Shown: piece after piece, positions 7,737 to 17,548 of the stretch
Layout of the letters: every line of letters begins with the position of its first letter
Numbering within the stretch: the stretch's first letter is position 1
From: Planctomycetaceae bacterium
Lineage (GTDB): Bacteria; Planctomycetota; Planctomycetia; Pirellulales; Pirellulaceae
Length of the DNA: 64,000 bases
Assembly (NCBI GenBank): GCA_024638965.1
Contig: JAHEJI010000002.1
Span: 16,152 to 80,151 of the forward strand
Direction of reading: 5' to 3'
Translations under genes and position numbers: made by a program
The notes under the pieces: generated by a model
Told to the model about the DNA's origin: nothing
Database searches by the model: none
What the model saw: only the letters and a program-made list of their open reading frames with translations

Positions 7737-9740
7737 TTACTGTTGATTGATTTGTTGGGTGGAAACCGAAGGTGAGTCCGCGGTGACAGGTGACTTGGAA
7801 GGTTGTTCGTCCGCGTTGTCCGAATCGGGCTCGACGTGGATACTGTTGATGTCTTCAACCGTAGGTTTGGGTGTTTCGCTGGCCCGAGCAAAGTTCACTC
7901 GTTGTTGTTTTGTGATGTCGTCAATCGTTTGCGAAATTTCCGAATTGATTCGTGGCGTCTGTTTCAGATTCCATGGTAACGTGACGGTAAACCCACTTCC
8001 TTTTCCAACTTCGCTTTCAAGTTCAATTCCGCCCCCGAGCAGGATGCAAATCTCTTTGACGATCGAAAGGCCGAGTCCGGTACCTGGCACTTCACGCGTC
8101 AACGTGTCACGACCAATCGCGGAAGGCCCCTGACGGAACTTTTCAAAAACTATTTCCTGGTCGTTTTCGGCGATGCCAACTCCCGTATCGTCAACTTTGA
8201 GAATGAGTTGATCGGTGTCGTTGCGTCCGGCGAAGACATTGATCCGTCCACCTTCCGGAGTGAATTTGATGGCGTTGGAAAGCAAGTTCGTCAAAATCTG
8301 CCGGATCTTGATTTGATCCTGAAACACAGGCGGCAGATTTTCTTCGATGTTACGCGCCATTTGAATGCTTTTGCTCTCAGCCAGTGGGCGGACCATGTCG
8401 CAAAGTTGATTCACCATCTGGTCAACTTTGAATTCGCTCGGATTGACTTCCATCTGGCCTGCTTCCAGTTTCGCGAGGTCAAGAATGTCATTGATCAGGT
8501 CGAGAAGCAGTCGTCCTGACCTGCGAATATTGGAAGCAAAACGCTGTTGTTTGTCTTCCAGGCCCTTGGCTCTTTCCAGGATTTCTGAGAACCCGATGAT
8601 ACTGTTGAGCGGCGTCCGAAGTTCGTGGCTCATGTTCGCCAGGAACTCACTTTTGACCTGATTCATTTCGTGGAGGTTTAAGTTCAACTGTGCCTGCTCA
8701 TCGACTTTGCGATCCAGGATTTCGTTGGCGCTGAGCAACGCAAACTGGGTGTCAATCAGGTGGCGTAGCATCCGATTAAGCGAACGGGCAAGCTCCTCAA
8801 ATTCATCGCCCGTGTTTAGTTCGGCCCGCACATCCGTGCGGCCATGGCTGACTTCGTCGGTTACATCGCGCAGATGCCGAAGCGGTTTGACGATTACATA
8901 TCGAACAATCAACCACATCGCCATCACAGACAGGAACGTGGTCGAAATCGCGACCGTAATCAAGATCGATCGGTTTCGAATTACCGCACTTTTGGCTTCA
9001 CCGTAGGGGAGCGTGATTTTAAGAATGTTGATGGGCCGTTTTTGCAGACGTTCCATCGCAAGTTCGTTTTGACGCTGTTCATCTTTTTCGGCAGCTACAA
9101 GGTTGTCGAATCGAAGGTTCTCGTTTACATCTCCCGATGTTGCCGTATGACAGTAGGTACACTTTGATTTGAATATGACGGGGGTGTAGAAAACATAATC
9201 TTTGTCAACGTAAATATCTTTAAAGTATTTCTTGGTCAGTTTTGAGACATTGTCATCCTGGTCCGATTCTGCGCCGAAGACGAATTTGTCGTCCTGTTGT
9301 CGTTGGATCTCGCGGGCTTTGTCGCTCAAATCGGACACGATTTCCAATTCGCTCGGATCAGTTGGGCGAGTCGGGTTAGTGTGATAGCGTGGCTCGCTTG
9401 CACCGACGATCAATGACTCTGCCGTGTATTCAACGGATACGAGATCTTCCTTCTCCATGTGTTGGAACACGTCATCGACATCAGTAGTATCCTGCTTGTT
9501 GATCAAGTGAGTTGTCAACAGAAACGCCGATTTGAGTTGCCGCGCTTTGTCTTGAGTATTGGTTCGAATCAGGCCTTCGGTAATGCGGTTCACCCAGAGA
9601 AAAGAAACCGCAATCAACAGCAGCAGGCAAATGCCAAACAGGAAACGGATCTTCCGCTCCAGGCTGGATTCACCAAGCACGCGTTTGATTCCGCGGTACG
9701 ACATGAGTTTCCTAAAACGGAAAACAAAAGACAAAAGCAT
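7737..9740 (-). CDS. Membrane sensor histidine kinase with a c-type heme motif in the sensor domain
   Basis: A 667-residue protein: a transmembrane helix at about 31-50, an extracytoplasmic domain to about 250, a second helix at about 258-283, HAMP, and a coiled linker. HisKA follows with phospho-acceptor H372 (SHELRTP), then an HATPase domain with DDTGVGI and GTGLGLSIVKE. A 70-residue polar tail ends the protein. The sensor domain contains CTYCH at 194-198, a c-type heme attachment motif, suggesting redox or gas sensing. M13 is an alternative start. No response regulator gene is adjacent; rnhA follows after 8 bases. Confidence 0.92.
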   Translation of the reverse strand: MLLSFVFRFRKLMSYRGIKRVLGESSLERKIRFLFGICLLLLIAVSFLWVNRITEGLIRTNTQDKARQLKSAFLLTTHLINKQDTTDVDDVFQHMEKEDLVSVEYTAESLIVGASEPRYHTNPTRPTDPSELEIVSDLSDKAREIQRQQDDKFVFGAESDQDDNVSKLTKKYFKDIYVDKDYVFYTPVIFKSKCTYCHTATSGDVNENLRFDNLVAAEKDEQRQNELAMERLQKRPINILKITLPYGEAKSAVIRNRSILITVAISTTFLSVMAMWLIVRYVIVKPLRHLRDVTDEVSHGRTDVRAELNTGDEFEELARSLNRMLRHLIDTQFALLSANEILDRKVDEQAQLNLNLHEMNQVKSEFLANMSHELRTPLNSIIGFSEILERAKGLEDKQQRFASNIRRSGRLLLDLINDILDLAKLEAGQMEVNPSEFKVDQMVNQLCDMVRPLAESKSIQMARNIEENLPPVFQDQIKIRQILTNLLSNAIKFTPEGGRINVFAGRNDTDQLILKVDDTGVGIAENDQEIVFEKFRQGPSAIGRDTLTREVPGTGLGLSIVKEICILLGGGIELESEVGKGSGFTVTLPWNLKQTPRINSEISQTIDDITKQQRVNFARASETPKPTVEDINSIHVEPDSDNADEQPSKSPVTADSPSVSTQQINQQ

Positions 9741-9915
9741 TTGTAGATTAGTTCATTGTAGAAGCACCCATGTCACGCAACTAGATCAGTTATTTCGTAT
9801 CGTGTTAATTAAGTAGGCAAGGATCTGGGCCGGACACTCTGTGACCGGCCATCAATAGGGTCACGGCGGGCCGCCGCCACATGTTTTCGCGGACAATGGC
9901 CACTCGATCACACAC

Positions 9916-12222
9916 TTACAACATGTCTTGCGGATCGATATCAACAATCCATTGAACATCATCATGAGACTTGATCGTTGATTTGGCGTGCGTGACAACG
10001 GCTTGCAAGGCGCCCGCTTGAGGGCTTAACAACTGAATATGAAAACGAAACTTGCCGCGGAGTTTTTCCACGGGCGCGGGAGCGGGTCCCAAAACATCGA
10101 CAGGCAACTCCAGCGTTTTCGCAGCCGCAGTCAGAGCGTCGGCGATATGTTCGCTCATCTGATCCGCTTTCGTGCTTGATTCACCGCGAATGACAATACG
10201 CGCCATGAAACCAAAGGGTGGATAATGGTACTCTTTCCGATTTGGCAATTCGCCTTTGGCAAATCCGATATAGTCGTGTCGTGTTGCGGCAACGATCGCC
10301 GGCGCATCGGGACTGAACGTTTGGACCAGGACTCGCCCTCCCCGTTCGCCTCGTCCCGAGCGGCCAGCGACTTGTGTGACCAGCCCAAATGTCCTTTCCG
10401 TCGCGCGGAAGTCGGGAAAGTGAAGCGCTGAATCTGCATTGATGACGCCCACGAGCGTAACGTTGGGAAAGTCGAGACCCTTGGCAATCATCTGCGTTCC
10501 AAGCAAGATCCTGGTTTTGCCCTCGCGGAAAGCCGTCAGTGCTTTCTCGTGGCTGCCAGGTTTCTTCATCGTATCGGTGTCCATCCGCGTGATGGGTACG
10601 TCGGGGAAGGCAGCTTGAACCTCGCGTTCAAGTTTCTGTGTGCCGACTCCCCAAAATTTAATCGCCGGACTGCCGCAGTCGCTACAACGATTGGGCTCTG
10701 GAATCTGGTGATCGCAGTAATGACAAATCGCCTTGTTACCATCGAGGTGATGTGTCATGGGAATCGAACAATCGGGGCAGTGTTCAACGTGTCCACAGGC
10801 CGGACACTGAATCCGGGTGGAAAACCCGCGACGATTGAGTAGCAAAATGACTTGACCGCCGTCGTTGATCGCCGCGCGAATTTCCTGACGCAGTTTTTGA
10901 CTGATCGGACCCGTTCGTTTGCGTCCGCCAAAGTCAATTCGCAAATCAATCGTGGCAACATCGGGCAGCGGCAAATCGAGCACGCGATTGGGAAGGCTCA
11001 GAAGGCGATCAGTCCCCTGCTCGGCCCGAGCCCAGCTTTCCAACGACGGCGTCGCGGAGCCCAGCACCAGTGGCACCGATTCCTTTTCAGCTCGCCAACG
11101 TGCGACATCGCGAGCGTGATAACGAGGCGCTTTGTCCTGCTTGAAAGAGCCGTCGTGTTCTTCGTCCAATACAATCAGGCCCAAGTGAGGGGTTGGCGCA
11201 AAGACGGCGCTGCGAGCACCAATGACCACTTGCACGTTGCCCTCGGAGATCTGTTGCCAATGCCAAGCGCGTTGGGCGGCCGTGAGATGACTGTGCAAGA
11301 CTGCCACTCGATCAAAACGCGCTCGAAATCGTTGACGTGTCTGGGGCGTCAGGCTGATTTCGGGAACGAGCACAATCGCTTGACGTCCAAACTCAACGAC
11401 TTTTTGAATGGCGCGAATGTAAACCTCTGTTTTGCCACTGCCGGTAATCCCGTGCATTAAAAACGATTGATGAGTATTTGATTCCACCATGGCGACGATT
11501 TCATTCAACACAAATTGCTGGTCCGCGTTGAGTTCCAGATTCGCCGTTCGATCTTCGGTTGGAATTTCGTGTGTTCGAGTTTGGATTCGTCTGGTGGAGG
11601 CCAGAATAAGTCCCTTGCGGCGAAGGGTCGAAATCGGGGCTTGGGTGCAGCCAACCGTTTCCGCCAATTCGCGTGGCGTCCAGTCGCCTCCCTGGGCCAG
11701 TTGCATCATGACCAACCTTTGTTTTGGTGAGATCTTTAATTCGTCCCGTAAGAGCCTTTCCATGACACCTTCCGCCAAAGCCAGAAACAGAATCTCCCGA
11801 GTGCCCGCGTTGTCGCGAACACCGGGAGGAACAATCGTCTCAATCACAGTTCCCAGCGGACACAGGTAGTATTCGGATATCCATTTGGCCAATTCAAGTA
11901 ATCGCCAGCCGATGATGGGTTTCCTGTCCAACACTCGCCTGACCGGCTTTAATTTTCGCGGGTTGACGGAGGCAGCGTCGGGGTGCCCGGCATTGATAAC
12001 CGCAACACAATAACCCTTGAGGTGACGATTGCCTCGACCGAGCGGAACCTCGACACGAACGCCAGCTTGAATTTCTGATTCGAGAGGACTGGGGATTTCA
12101 TAGTCATAGGGACCATAAGGTGCTTCTGAAAACGCCACCCGCGCAGCCACCCAGTCATCCATGTCATCGAGTTGCCACGGTTGAGGCTCCGTATCAAATA
12201 GTTGCTGTTGGTCTTGTGACAC
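9916..12222 (-). CDS. priA: Primosomal replication restart helicase PriA
   Basis: A 768-residue SF2 helicase that reloads the replisome at repaired forks. An N-terminal DNA-binding domain covers about 25-130, with a winged-helix-like part near 165-210. Walker A (GITGSGKT) is at 258-265 and the DEEH box at 353-356. Eight cysteines (about 473, 476, 482, 485, 500, 503, 513, 516) form the two zinc sites characteristic of PriA. The protein is complete and of family length. The gaps on both sides (9741-9915 and 12223-12497) show nothing convincing. Confidence 0.96.
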   Translation of the reverse strand: MSQDQQQLFDTEPQPWQLDDMDDWVAARVAFSEAPYGPYDYEIPSPLESEIQAGVRVEVPLGRGNRHLKGYCVAVINAGHPDAASVNPRKLKPVRRVLDRKPIIGWRLLELAKWISEYYLCPLGTVIETIVPPGVRDNAGTREILFLALAEGVMERLLRDELKISPKQRLVMMQLAQGGDWTPRELAETVGCTQAPISTLRRKGLILASTRRIQTRTHEIPTEDRTANLELNADQQFVLNEIVAMVESNTHQSFLMHGITGSGKTEVYIRAIQKVVEFGRQAIVLVPEISLTPQTRQRFRARFDRVAVLHSHLTAAQRAWHWQQISEGNVQVVIGARSAVFAPTPHLGLIVLDEEHDGSFKQDKAPRYHARDVARWRAEKESVPLVLGSATPSLESWARAEQGTDRLLSLPNRVLDLPLPDVATIDLRIDFGGRKRTGPISQKLRQEIRAAINDGGQVILLLNRRGFSTRIQCPACGHVEHCPDCSIPMTHHLDGNKAICHYCDHQIPEPNRCSDCGSPAIKFWGVGTQKLEREVQAAFPDVPITRMDTDTMKKPGSHEKALTAFREGKTRILLGTQMIAKGLDFPNVTLVGVINADSALHFPDFRATERTFGLVTQVAGRSGRGERGGRVLVQTFSPDAPAIVAATRHDYIGFAKGELPNRKEYHYPPFGFMARIVIRGESSTKADQMSEHIADALTAAAKTLELPVDVLGPAPAPVEKLRGKFRFHIQLLSPQAGALQAVVTHAKSTIKSHDDVQWIVDIDPQDML

Positions 12223-12497
12223 GATAATTTTTTGGTTTCTTAATCGGACGGACCTGTCATCCGTCTTTGCACGACAAACGGTTTACCGATCCGCTCTGCA
12301 TCGTCAGCCGGAATCATATCACATTCGCTGGACACGTTGGGTCATTCGAGTCCGTTGTTCGGGAAGGTCGTTGGGTAATCCTGAATGGATCGTTACATTT
12401 TGTCGGGGAACGTATATCCTGTGCAAACGCTGGTAGCCCGGCTGGAATTGTGGTGTAAACTTGCAGCTGAAAAACTTCATCCTATTTGGAAAGTTCC

Positions 12498-13118
12498 ATG
12501 CGACTCGGTATTTACGGCGGTTCTTTTGATCCGATTCATTATGGGCATTTAATATTGGCGGAGAACTGCCGGGAGCAGGCGAATTTAGACCAGATTTGGT
12601 TTCTCCCCAGCTCGATCGCTCCCCACAAACGAGACGGCGCGACTTTATCGGACAGACAAAGAGTTGAGTTGGTCGAGTTGGCAATCAGCGGCCACGACGC
12701 ATTTATCTGCTCAGACAATGAGTTAAAGCGCGGCGGAATCAGCTATACCGTTGATACGCTTACTGAAGTTTGCGAACAGCACCCTAATCACGAGCTGTTC
12801 TTGTTAATGGGTGCCGATTCCCTCTACCAGTTCGAGACCTGGCGCGAACCCGAAAAAATTTGTGCCCTGGCAATTCCATTGGTCGTCAATCGCCCGGGAA
12901 ACGACAAGGTCAATCTTGACGTGTTTGCCCGTTACGTGGATGAAGAACGGCTGGCACTGATTCTGGACCATGCAATCAGCAGTCCTTTGATCGAAATCAG
13001 TAGCAGCGATATTCGCGCCCGAGTCGCAGCAAGCCAAACCATTCGATACTTACTTCCGCGAGCTGTTGAAAAGTATATTGAGGCACAAGAACTTTATCAG
13101 GTCGCTGAATCAACCTAG
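12498..13118 (+). CDS. nadD: Nicotinate-nucleotide adenylyltransferase NadD
   Basis: Adenylylates nicotinate mononucleotide to deamido-NAD in NAD synthesis. The 206-residue product starts at the ATG at 12498 (MRLGIYGGSFDP). It has the nucleotidyltransferase HxGH motif (HYGH) near residue 15 and the ISSSDIR motif near 170, matching the family's ISSTxIR. A TTG 12 bases earlier is possible but unnecessary. Divergent from priA. The small gene at 13139 follows after about 20 bases and may share its transcript. Confidence 0.94.
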   Translation: MRLGIYGGSFDPIHYGHLILAENCREQANLDQIWFLPSSIAPHKRDGATLSDRQRVELVELAISGHDAFICSDNELKRGGISYTVDTLTEVCEQHPNHELFLLMGADSLYQFETWREPEKICALAIPLVVNRPGNDKVNLDVFARYVDEERLALILDHAISSPLIEISSSDIRARVAASQTIRYLLPRAVEKYIEAQELYQVAEST

Positions 13119-13138
13119 GGATAATTTGGAAATTTGGG

Positions 13139-13405
13139 ATGCTCAAATATAGAGATTTCGTTCCACGGCAGTTGAAGGCTCCTGGGATTTTTGATCAAGG
13201 CGAGCATGAATCGTTTGATGATGCGATCCTGGCCGCCAATGAATGGCTGGTTACCAATTCGATCAAGGTAATCAGCCTGGAAACCGTCGTGCTACCGAAT
13301 ATCTGGAGTCGCTGGGAAGATGGCTCAGCCGATGCGTCGATTGGTACGGGTGACTCGCCCAGTCGCTGGCACCAATTTTTACGGTGCTGGTATCAAGACG
13401 AATAA
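13139..13405 (+). CDS. Small uncharacterised protein (88 aa)
   Basis: An 88-residue protein with no signal peptide or membrane segment and three tryptophans in its second half (IWSRWEDG, RWHQFLRCWYQ). I do not recognise the family. A gene is likely because the composition is protein-like, the start is a normal ATG, and it follows nadD by about 20 bases with no terminator. It is convergent with the next small gene, 3 bases away. Confidence 0.6.
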   Translation: MLKYRDFVPRQLKAPGIFDQGEHESFDDAILAANEWLVTNSIKVISLETVVLPNIWSRWEDGSADASIGTGDSPSRWHQFLRCWYQDE

Positions 13406-13408
13406 TAT

Positions 13409-13651
13409 TTACGCGGCGCGGTTATTTTCAGAAGAGAATTCGTAATTCGCCAACAGCGGATCGTTGCTCAATTGGGATTCCAGTAGATCAAGTCGTTCCG
13501 TCACCGACAAAGCCAAGTCGATAAACAACCACTTTGCCCCGCCGAACTGACAAATTCCCCCACCGGTTCCACCGAAATAATCGTAACGAACCTTGTAGCC
13601 AACTTGTTGGGCTTCCGTGACTAAATGATCAAACTTTTCTACCGTGCTCAT
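13409..13651 (-). CDS. Small uncharacterised protein (80 aa)
   Basis: An 80-residue protein starting at an ATG with GGAAG just upstream. It has a central YFGGTGGGICQFGGAKWLFID stretch followed by an amphipathic helix (LSVTERLDLLESQLSND). The spacing of glycines suggests a small alpha/beta fold. I cannot name a family or a function. It ends 3 bases from the convergent gene at 13139-13405. Confidence 0.6.
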   Translation of the reverse strand: MSTVEKFDHLVTEAQQVGYKVRYDYFGGTGGGICQFGGAKWLFIDLALSVTERLDLLESQLSNDPLLANYEFSSENNRAA

Positions 13652-13923
13652 AATCGACTTCCTTGTCAGAACCGCACAACTTCACGTCCTGTGAATGGCC
13701 GCGCAAAAATTGGGTCTGCAATTATAGATTAAATAGATGTGGTTTAGAAACCCGGATTGAAATGACGATAAGTGAGCTGAATTACGTTGTTGCAATATCG
13801 TTCTCGGTCCGTTTACCACTTAACAGACCAATCAGGCAAATTGGTCCGTCTAAGGACATGACAACAACGAAGTGCCCCCTGCCAACTAATGAAGGTTTAA
13901 CGACCTGAAAGGACAAACTGCTA

Positions 13924-14805
13924 GTGACTTCGTGCCAGCACAATCAGTCATCCCATCAAACTACCTCATCAGCTGATCCGGGAAAATCTGCCTTAATTGT
14001 TGAAGTTGAACGCCTGCGCCATGAAAACCAGGCACTTAAATCTCAACTTACGCAGGCACAAAAGTCGTCTGCGATTGGCGAATTGGTGAGCACGACCACG
14101 CACGAGTTTAACAACGTGCTAATGATGATTCTCAATTACGCGAAAATTGGATTGCGAAATCGCGACCAGACAGCGCGCGACAAGGCATTTGAGAAAATCC
14201 TCAGCGCCGGACAACGCGCGACAAAGATTACGAATTCGGTACTGGGGATGGCTCGAAATCGAAGCGAACATTTTGCGCCAACCAACCTTGAGAACATTGT
14301 CGACGAAACGATGGTCTTGCTGGAACGTGAACTTCAAAAATATAGAATCGGCGTCGAGGTTGACGTCGACGATAATTTGCCCATGGTTTCCGCGATTGGG
14401 AACCAGATTCAACAAGTTTTGCTCAACCTCGTAATCAACGCGCGTCAAGCGATGCCAGATGGTGGGCAATTGGTTATTCGTTTGAAGAAAGACGTCGACG
14501 CAAATTCGGTCGATTTGAGCGTGCGAGATTTTGGCTCAGGAATTTCGCAAGACAAATTGCGAAAGATATTCGAACCCTATTACACGACAAAGGCCGGGCC
14601 CGACGAATCAGGCAAAGGAGGAACGGGTTTGGGATTGCATGCATGTTATAACATCATTGAAGCGCACGGCGGAAAAATTCGTGTAGAGAGCTCTATTGGC
14701 AAAGGCACGTGTTTTACAATAAGAATACCTGTTAACAGGCAGCCACCGGTAATACCTGCCGCATGTGACGAGTCCAACGCTGTTCGAATTTCAGCGACGG
14801 TCTAG
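13924..14805 (+). CDS. Soluble NtrB-like sensor histidine kinase
   Basis: A 293-residue cytoplasmic kinase with a GTG start at 13924. No transmembrane segment or PAS domain is seen. A short coiled coil (25-48) precedes the HisKA box with H60 (THEFNNVLMMIL), the form typical of NtrB-like kinases. The ATPase domain has LLNLVINARQAMPDGG, the G1 box VRDFGSGI and the G2 box GTGLGLHACYNI. Input is therefore likely from a protein partner. No receiver gene is adjacent. The stop codon abuts the TTGGACAGC end of a dispersed repeat. Confidence 0.9.
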   Translation: MTSCQHNQSSHQTTSSADPGKSALIVEVERLRHENQALKSQLTQAQKSSAIGELVSTTTHEFNNVLMMILNYAKIGLRNRDQTARDKAFEKILSAGQRATKITNSVLGMARNRSEHFAPTNLENIVDETMVLLERELQKYRIGVEVDVDDNLPMVSAIGNQIQQVLLNLVINARQAMPDGGQLVIRLKKDVDANSVDLSVRDFGSGISQDKLRKIFEPYYTTKAGPDESGKGGTGLGLHACYNIIEAHGGKIRVESSIGKGTCFTIRIPVNRQPPVIPAACDESNAVRISATV

Positions 14806-14993
14806 TTGGACAGCGCCACTTTCTATGAGCGGCAAGGCACTAGCCGAATGGCAGTTACTTTACGGCGACTCGACACCCTCTCCGGACGGCACGTGAGGGT
14901 CCGGGAGAGTGAAACGCAAAGATTCCTTGCGGAATCAACAACCCTCACCCGACGCTGAGACGTCGAACTCTCCCAAATTTGGGAGAGGTTGGG
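14806..14993 (-). repeat. Dispersed repeat B, copy 2 (inverted)
   Basis: Reads TTGGACAGCGCCA at 14806 directly after the kinase stop codon. It continues with the inverted forms of the modules seen at 1799-2017, including CTCACCCGACGCTGAGACGTC. The stretch 14994-15157 has no recognisable gene. Confidence 0.75.
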
Positions 14994-15157
14994 TCCTAAA
15001 GCAAGCGCCTTGCCGCTCACAGCTGCGTGAAACGTCTTTTTTTCCCGTGCGAGAGGCTGGCATGGCGCACGCAATCTATTTGCTGTCCCCTCACAACCTA
15101 CCCGGCTGTCGGCTCGCAAGAGACGGTCAAGACCCTTGAGGGTTCTTGTTTGTTTGA

Positions 15158-16024
15158 TCAAGCACGGGCTTTCGAGTTTCGTTTTGTGGTTTTTTTCTGG
15201 CAGTTAGGGCAAAAAAATGTTGCCCGTTGAGCTTGGACCATCCGTTTGATTTTAGTCGTCCTGCATGTCGGACAAGTTTGGCCCGCGCGGTCGTAGACCA
15301 AATGTTTGTCTTGATAACCTCCCGATCTGTTGAGTGCGTTGCGATAGGTGCCATCGGAAAGCGTTGAACCTTCGTACTTGATCGCCATCTCAAGAATCTC
15401 AACCATCCACTTGAAGATTTTACTCCACTGCGATTTCGACAGACGATCGCAACGACTGCGAGGATCGACTTTGGCTTGATGCAGGATTTCGGAAGCGTAC
15501 AGGTTACCCACGCCCGCGATGGTCGACTGATCTAAAAGCGCGACCTTGATTTCGCGCTTGGTGCTTGCGAACCGCTGACAAAATTCGTCGAGAGAAACAT
15601 CCAGGGCATCGGGCCCCAAGGTTCCGCTGTCAAGTTTTGCCTGATATTCGACGGGTGAGAACAGGGTCACCTTGCCCAGCCCGCGGCGATCCCAAAACAT
15701 CAACTTCTTGTGGGGGCAGTTTTTGAGTTCCAGACTAAATCGCAGATGCTCGCACGTTGGTGGGTCATCAATCAAAACAAGTCCTGTCATACGCGGTTCA
15801 AAAACCAGGCGATCATCCGACTCCACGCGTACGACGACTCGTTTGCCCAGTCGTTCAACGGCTTTGATTTTTTGTCCCGCGACTTTTTTGTTCAGGCGAT
15901 CAATACGAGGTTTTATTTCGATTGGCCGTTTTGCACAGGGCGTCCTTTGCGCCCGGACAACCGTAGCCCCAACGATCGTCAATATTCCTCGTCGCATCGT
16001 TTCGACTTCGGGTAGCTCAGGCAT
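15158..16024 (-). CDS. mutM: Formamidopyrimidine-DNA glycosylase MutM (Fpg)
   Basis: Removes 8-oxoguanine and other oxidised purines from DNA and nicks the abasic site. The 288-residue product has the mature N-terminal PELPEVET with catalytic P2 and E3, a conserved lysine in LGKRVVV near residue 59, and the H2TH region with AGVGNLYASEILH near 170. The C-terminal zinc finger is CPTC...FFCPNC. The C-terminus extends about 15 basic residues past the finger, a slightly long tail. It is divergent from trpB. Confidence 0.96.
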   Translation of the reverse strand: MPELPEVETMRRGILTIVGATVVRAQRTPCAKRPIEIKPRIDRLNKKVAGQKIKAVERLGKRVVVRVESDDRLVFEPRMTGLVLIDDPPTCEHLRFSLELKNCPHKKLMFWDRRGLGKVTLFSPVEYQAKLDSGTLGPDALDVSLDEFCQRFASTKREIKVALLDQSTIAGVGNLYASEILHQAKVDPRSRCDRLSKSQWSKIFKWMVEILEMAIKYEGSTLSDGTYRNALNRSGGYQDKHLVYDRAGQTCPTCRTTKIKRMVQAQRATFFCPNCQKKTTKRNSKARA

Positions 16025-16285
16025 TTTTGTTTCTTGTCTGTGGCAGTTTGAATCACAGTAGAAGCTTTACGGGTCGGCTGTTCCGACACAAACCGTCTTT
16101 GATGCTGTCGGATAAACATCTTAAAGCAAGACGCGTTTACTTGTCAGGCGGTTTACGGTCTATTGAAGATTGGTCTTTTGCACGCCTAAAGATGAGACAA
16201 TTTTTTTTGCCGGTGGGGCTTGTTCAGGGAGTCGGCTCAGCAGGAGCTTGGCCTTTCCGTCACCCGTCCTGCCAAAGAAATCCTT

Positions 16286-17548
16286 GTGTCGTCACGTTCT
16301 GATACCTTGGCTTTTGATTTGTCCAGCTCGTTTTTGTCACAACCCAGTTCTGACTCGCAGTTACCCGATGCCAAGGGGCGTTTTGGTAAATTCGGTGGGC
16401 GGTTTGTTCCAGAAACGCTCGTTGCGGCCCTCGATCAGTTGCAAACGGAATATGAGAAAGCTCAGCGGGATCCTGAGTTTCAAAAACGGCTAGATGCTTT
16501 ACTGAAGGACTTTGTGGGTCGGCCTTCACCGTTGTATTTCGCAAAACGACTTTCCGGCCTGTGTGGTGGGGCTCAGATCTGGTTTAAACGCGAAGATTTG
16601 AACCATACTGGCTCCCACAAAATAAACAACACGCTTGGCCAAGCCTTGTTGACGTTGCGGATGGGCAAGTCGCGAGTGATCGCCGAAACCGGAGCCGGAC
16701 AACACGGTGTGGCCACGGCGACGGCGTGTGCCCATTTCGGAATTCCCTGCGTCGTTTACATGGGCGAAGAAGACGTCCGACGACAACAGCCCAACGTGCA
16801 AAGTATGAAGTTGCTGGGTGCCGAGATTCATCCCGTCACAACCGGCTCACGCACTCTAAGGGATGCCGTGAATGAAGCCATGCGTGACTGGATGTCGAGC
16901 GTTGTTGATACCCATTACATCCTGGGGAGTGTGGTCGGGCCGCATCCGTTTCCAAAAATCGTGCGAGATTTCCAATCAGTGATCGGCCGGGAAACAATCA
17001 ATCAGTCGAAAGATCGCTTTGGTCGATTGCCGGATATCGTCGTCGCTTGTGTGGGAGGCGGAAGTAACGCGGCCGGCATGTTTTACCCGTTTGTGGCCGA
17101 GACTGATGTTCCACTCGTTGGGATCGAGGCGGGTGGACGCAATAGTTCGGCTGGTAATCACGCTTCGCCGCTGGCTTATGGTGAGCCGGGTGTGCTTCAC
17201 GGCAGTTTCAGCTATGTACTCCAAGATGATGACGGGCAAACGCAGGACGTTCATTCTGCGTCGGCCGGTTTGGACTATCCGGGCGTTGGTCCCGAACACA
17301 GTTATTGGATGTCGACAGGTCGTGTGCAATACCGAAGTTGTACGGACGCCCAGGCAATGCAGGCATTTGATGCAGTCGCTACCCAGGAAGGGATCTTGCC
17401 GGCACTTGAGTCGTCACACGCAGTGTTTGCCGCGATGGAGATCGCGCGATCCCGGACACCGGATGAAATTGTACTCGTCTGTCTCTCGGGCCGCGGCGAC
17501 AAAGACGCCGCTGAGATTCAAAGACTGAAAAAGGAGTTCGACAAATAA
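16286..17548 (+). CDS. trpB: Tryptophan synthase beta chain
   Basis: Condenses indole with serine using PLP. The core starts at [20 protein letters not shown]. The PLP lysine lies in HTGSHKINN and the phosphate loop is [10 protein letters not shown]. No ATG is available in the N-terminal region. I propose the GTG at 16286, giving 420 residues with a leader of about 25 before the core. The TTG at 16220 is the alternative and would add 22 residues. The stop overlaps the trpA start (TAATG), so the two subunits are translationally coupled. No other trp biosynthesis gene is in the window. Confidence 0.95.
   Translation: MSSRSDTLAFDLSSSFLSQPSSDSQLPDAKGRFGKFGGRFVPETLVAALDQLQTEYEKAQRDPEFQKRLDALLKDFVGRPSPLYFAKRLSGLCGGAQIWFKREDLNHTGSHKINNTLGQALLTLRMGKSRVIAETGAGQHGVATATACAHFGIPCVVYMGEEDVRRQQPNVQSMKLLGAEIHPVTTGSRTLRDAVNEAMRDWMSSVVDTHYILGSVVGPHPFPKIVRDFQSVIGRETINQSKDRFGRLPDIVVACVGGGSNAAGMFYPFVAETDVPLVGIEAGGRNSSAGNHASPLAYGEPGVLHGSFSYVLQDDDGQTQDVHSASAGLDYPGVGPEHSYWMSTGRVQYRSCTDAQAMQAFDAVATQEGILPALESSHAVFAAMEIARSRTPDEIVLVCLSGRGDKDAAEIQRLKKEFDK

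Noticed and set aside
14823..15161. 112-codon open frame downstream of the soluble kinase
   Set aside because: It lies in the inverted dispersed repeat and has an arginine-rich, non-protein-like composition.
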